From: Candidatus Hydrogenedentota bacterium
Lineage (GTDB): Bacteria > Hydrogenedentota > Hydrogenedentia > Hydrogenedentales > SLHB01
Length of the DNA: 7,928 nucleotides
Direction: 5' to 3'
Assembly (NCBI GenBank): GCA_007136375.1
Contig: SLHB01000224.1
Coordinates: 1 to 7,928 of the forward strand
Shown here: in pieces, positions 7,033-7,928 of the stretch
Numbering within the stretch: position 1 is the first letter of the stretch
Layout of the letters: each line of letters begins with the position of its first letter
Made by a program: the position numbers and the translations under genes
Notes under the pieces: generated by a model
What the model saw: only the letters and a program-made list of their open reading frames with translations
What the model was told of the DNA's origin: nothing
Databases searched by the model: none

Positions 7033-7928
7033 CTACTCCTCGTGGATGGCGAAGTTCTGTTCGCCGCCGTCGAGCACGGCCGTCAGGGTTACGCTCCCAT
7101 CGGGCAAGGCGGTCTGCTCGTCCACGGTCTCGCCGCCGATCTCAAGGCGGTACGCGCCGCCGCCGGGCCGTTCCGTCAGCGCCCATTGGACCTGGGTGTT
7201 GGCCGAGCCGTCGACCGCGCCCTGGGCCAGGGGACCATCCTCCTCCTCCCACGCCTCCAACACCACGCGGGTGGGCCGGGGCGCGTGGACGGCGATTCCT
7301 CGGGCGGGCGGCGTCTCGTAGGGGAACAGTTCGTATTCGAGGGACCCGTCCGGCTGGACCCACGCGGGAACGCCCACATGCAGACCGGAGAACCAACCCG
7401 CCATGACCACGCGTTCGCCGCCATGGTAGAGCCAGCCGGGGATATTGTTGGCGTAGGTGTTCCGCGCCTGGTAATAGGCCACGACGTTGTCGTCATGGGG
7501 AATGTGGCCGTGGCCGTTCCGCGGGAAGCTGAAGTAGGTGACGCCCGCCTCTTCCCAGTCGTCCAGGCCGGCTTTAGAGTGGATCCATGTCTGTTTGAAG
7601 GGTCCGAAGTTTATCCCGTCATCGGAAACCGCGCGGGAGACGCCCTGGCCGCCCGCCGTGCCGTAGAGCCAGAACTGTTCCGTTTCGGGCACGTAGTAGG
7701 CCTTCACGTGGCGGTGTGCGCCCATGGGATAGTGCCGCTCCTGGGTCCAGTCGAGGCCGTCGGGCGAAGTGTAGACGCCGATGTCCGTGTTGCCTGGGGA
7801 AATGGCGTAGAGGTAGTAGGTCCCGTCCACGTAGAGCACGGCGGGGTCCTTGCAGGGCGTGTCTTCGAGCACCATCTGGTGGTTGGTCCATTCCACGCCG
7901 TCTTCGCTCTCCGCGTGGATGACCCGCC
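7033..7928 (-). CDS. Glycosidase-like five-bladed beta-propeller protein, 5' end beyond window
   Basis: The frame is open from the right edge to TAG at 7033 (297 residues visible). A GTG at 7896 could be read as a start, but the frame continues upstream as AESEDGVEWT, a normal blade sequence, so the true start is outside the window. Counting from the edge, KDPAVLYVDGTYYLYAI (26-42) is typical of GH43/GH32/GH130-like propellers, where the Asp of the DP motif is often catalytic or substrate-binding. Three Asp-box-like turns, SEDGVEW (7-13), SPDGLDW (54-60) and SDDGINF (91-97), mark successive blades. Further strands include AYYVPETEQFWLYGTA and DNVVAYYQAR. From about 196 a beta-rich C-terminal domain follows, rich in Glu and Gly, with no catalytic motif I recognise. 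The likely role is binding or hydrolysis of a glycan, probably outside the cytoplasm, but the signal peptide region is not visible. A sialidase-like or non-catalytic propeller is possible. The rhomboid gene follows at 31 bp. Confidence 0.75.
   Translation of the reverse strand, partial: RVIHAESEDGVEWTNHQMVLEDTPCKDPAVLYVDGTYYLYAISPGNTDIGVYTSPDGLDWTQERHYPMGAHRHVKAYYVPETEQFWLYGTAGGQGVSRAVSDDGINFGPFKQTWIHSKAGLDDWEEAGVTYFSFPRNGHGHIPHDDNVVAYYQARNTYANNIPGWLYHGGERVVMAGWFSGLHVGVPAWVQPDGSLEYELFPYETPPARGIAVHAPRPTRVVLEAWEEEDGPLAQGAVDGSANTQVQWALTERPGGGAYRLEIGGETVDEQTALPDGSVTLTAVLDGGEQNFAIHEE

Noticed and set aside
5212..7406. Long plus-strand frames opposite the WYL regulator (5212-6249) and the rhomboid gene (6273-7406)
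   Set aside because: Both are shadows of genes with clear family motifs. Their translations are Arg/His/Gly-rich without domains.
7894..7896. GTG as the start codon of the propeller gene
   Set aside because: The frame stays open to the window edge and encodes an Asp-box-like blade immediately upstream; no ribosome binding site fits.
1..7928. CRISPR arrays, insertion sequences, attachment sites, tRNA or rRNA genes, defence operon around the WYL regulator
   Set aside because: No spaced repeats, transposase or integrase motifs, terminal inverted repeats or RNA-gene signatures were seen, and the neighbours of the WYL gene are metabolic or proteolytic genes, not defence genes.

Overview
All five genes in this G+C-rich window lie on the minus strand. 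In order of transcription they are a glycosidase-like beta-propeller protein (5' end off the right edge), a rhomboid intramembrane protease, a WYL-domain transcriptional regulator, pyruvate, phosphate dikinase (ppdK), and a secreted subtilisin-family protease (3' end off the left edge). Strong Shine-Dalgarno sites and sigma70-like promoters point to a bacterium. The gene mix (PPDK, WYL regulator, sugar-active propeller, secreted proteases) would suit an uncultured heterotroph of a Planctomycetota- or Hydrogenedentota-like lineage, but nothing here fixes the taxon and that is a guess.

Layout. 7928-7033: a partial propeller protein with Asp-box-like repeats. 7001-6345: the rhomboid protease, 31 bp downstream and probably on the same transcript. 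6192-5113: an HTH-WYL-WCX regulator after a 152-bp gap, with only a weak promoter candidate. 4913-2043: ppdK, with a good promoter (TTGAAC, 17 bp, TATAGT) starting 16 bp after the regulator stop and a leader of about 150 nt. It closes with a rho-independent terminator at 2006-1971. About 40 bp further on is a near-consensus promoter (TTGACC, 17 bp, TATACT) for the subtilase, whose leader holds a 7-bp hairpin before a strong ribosome binding site. The subtilase reading frame is open from 1815 to the left edge (605 codons). No stretch over 300 bases lacks a gene.

How the genes fit together. PPDK interconverts pyruvate and PEP and is the metabolic centre of the window. The WYL regulator just upstream is a positional candidate for controlling it, which is inference only. 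The rhomboid and propeller genes look like a small unit of their own, and the subtilase is a separate transcription unit. I see no mobile element, CRISPR array, tRNA or rRNA, and no clear novel multi-gene system. The most unusual points are the lysine/alanine-rich, histone H1-like tail on PPDK, and the subtilase, whose C-terminal domains resemble those of haloarchaeal secreted proteins and whose codon use differs from its neighbours.
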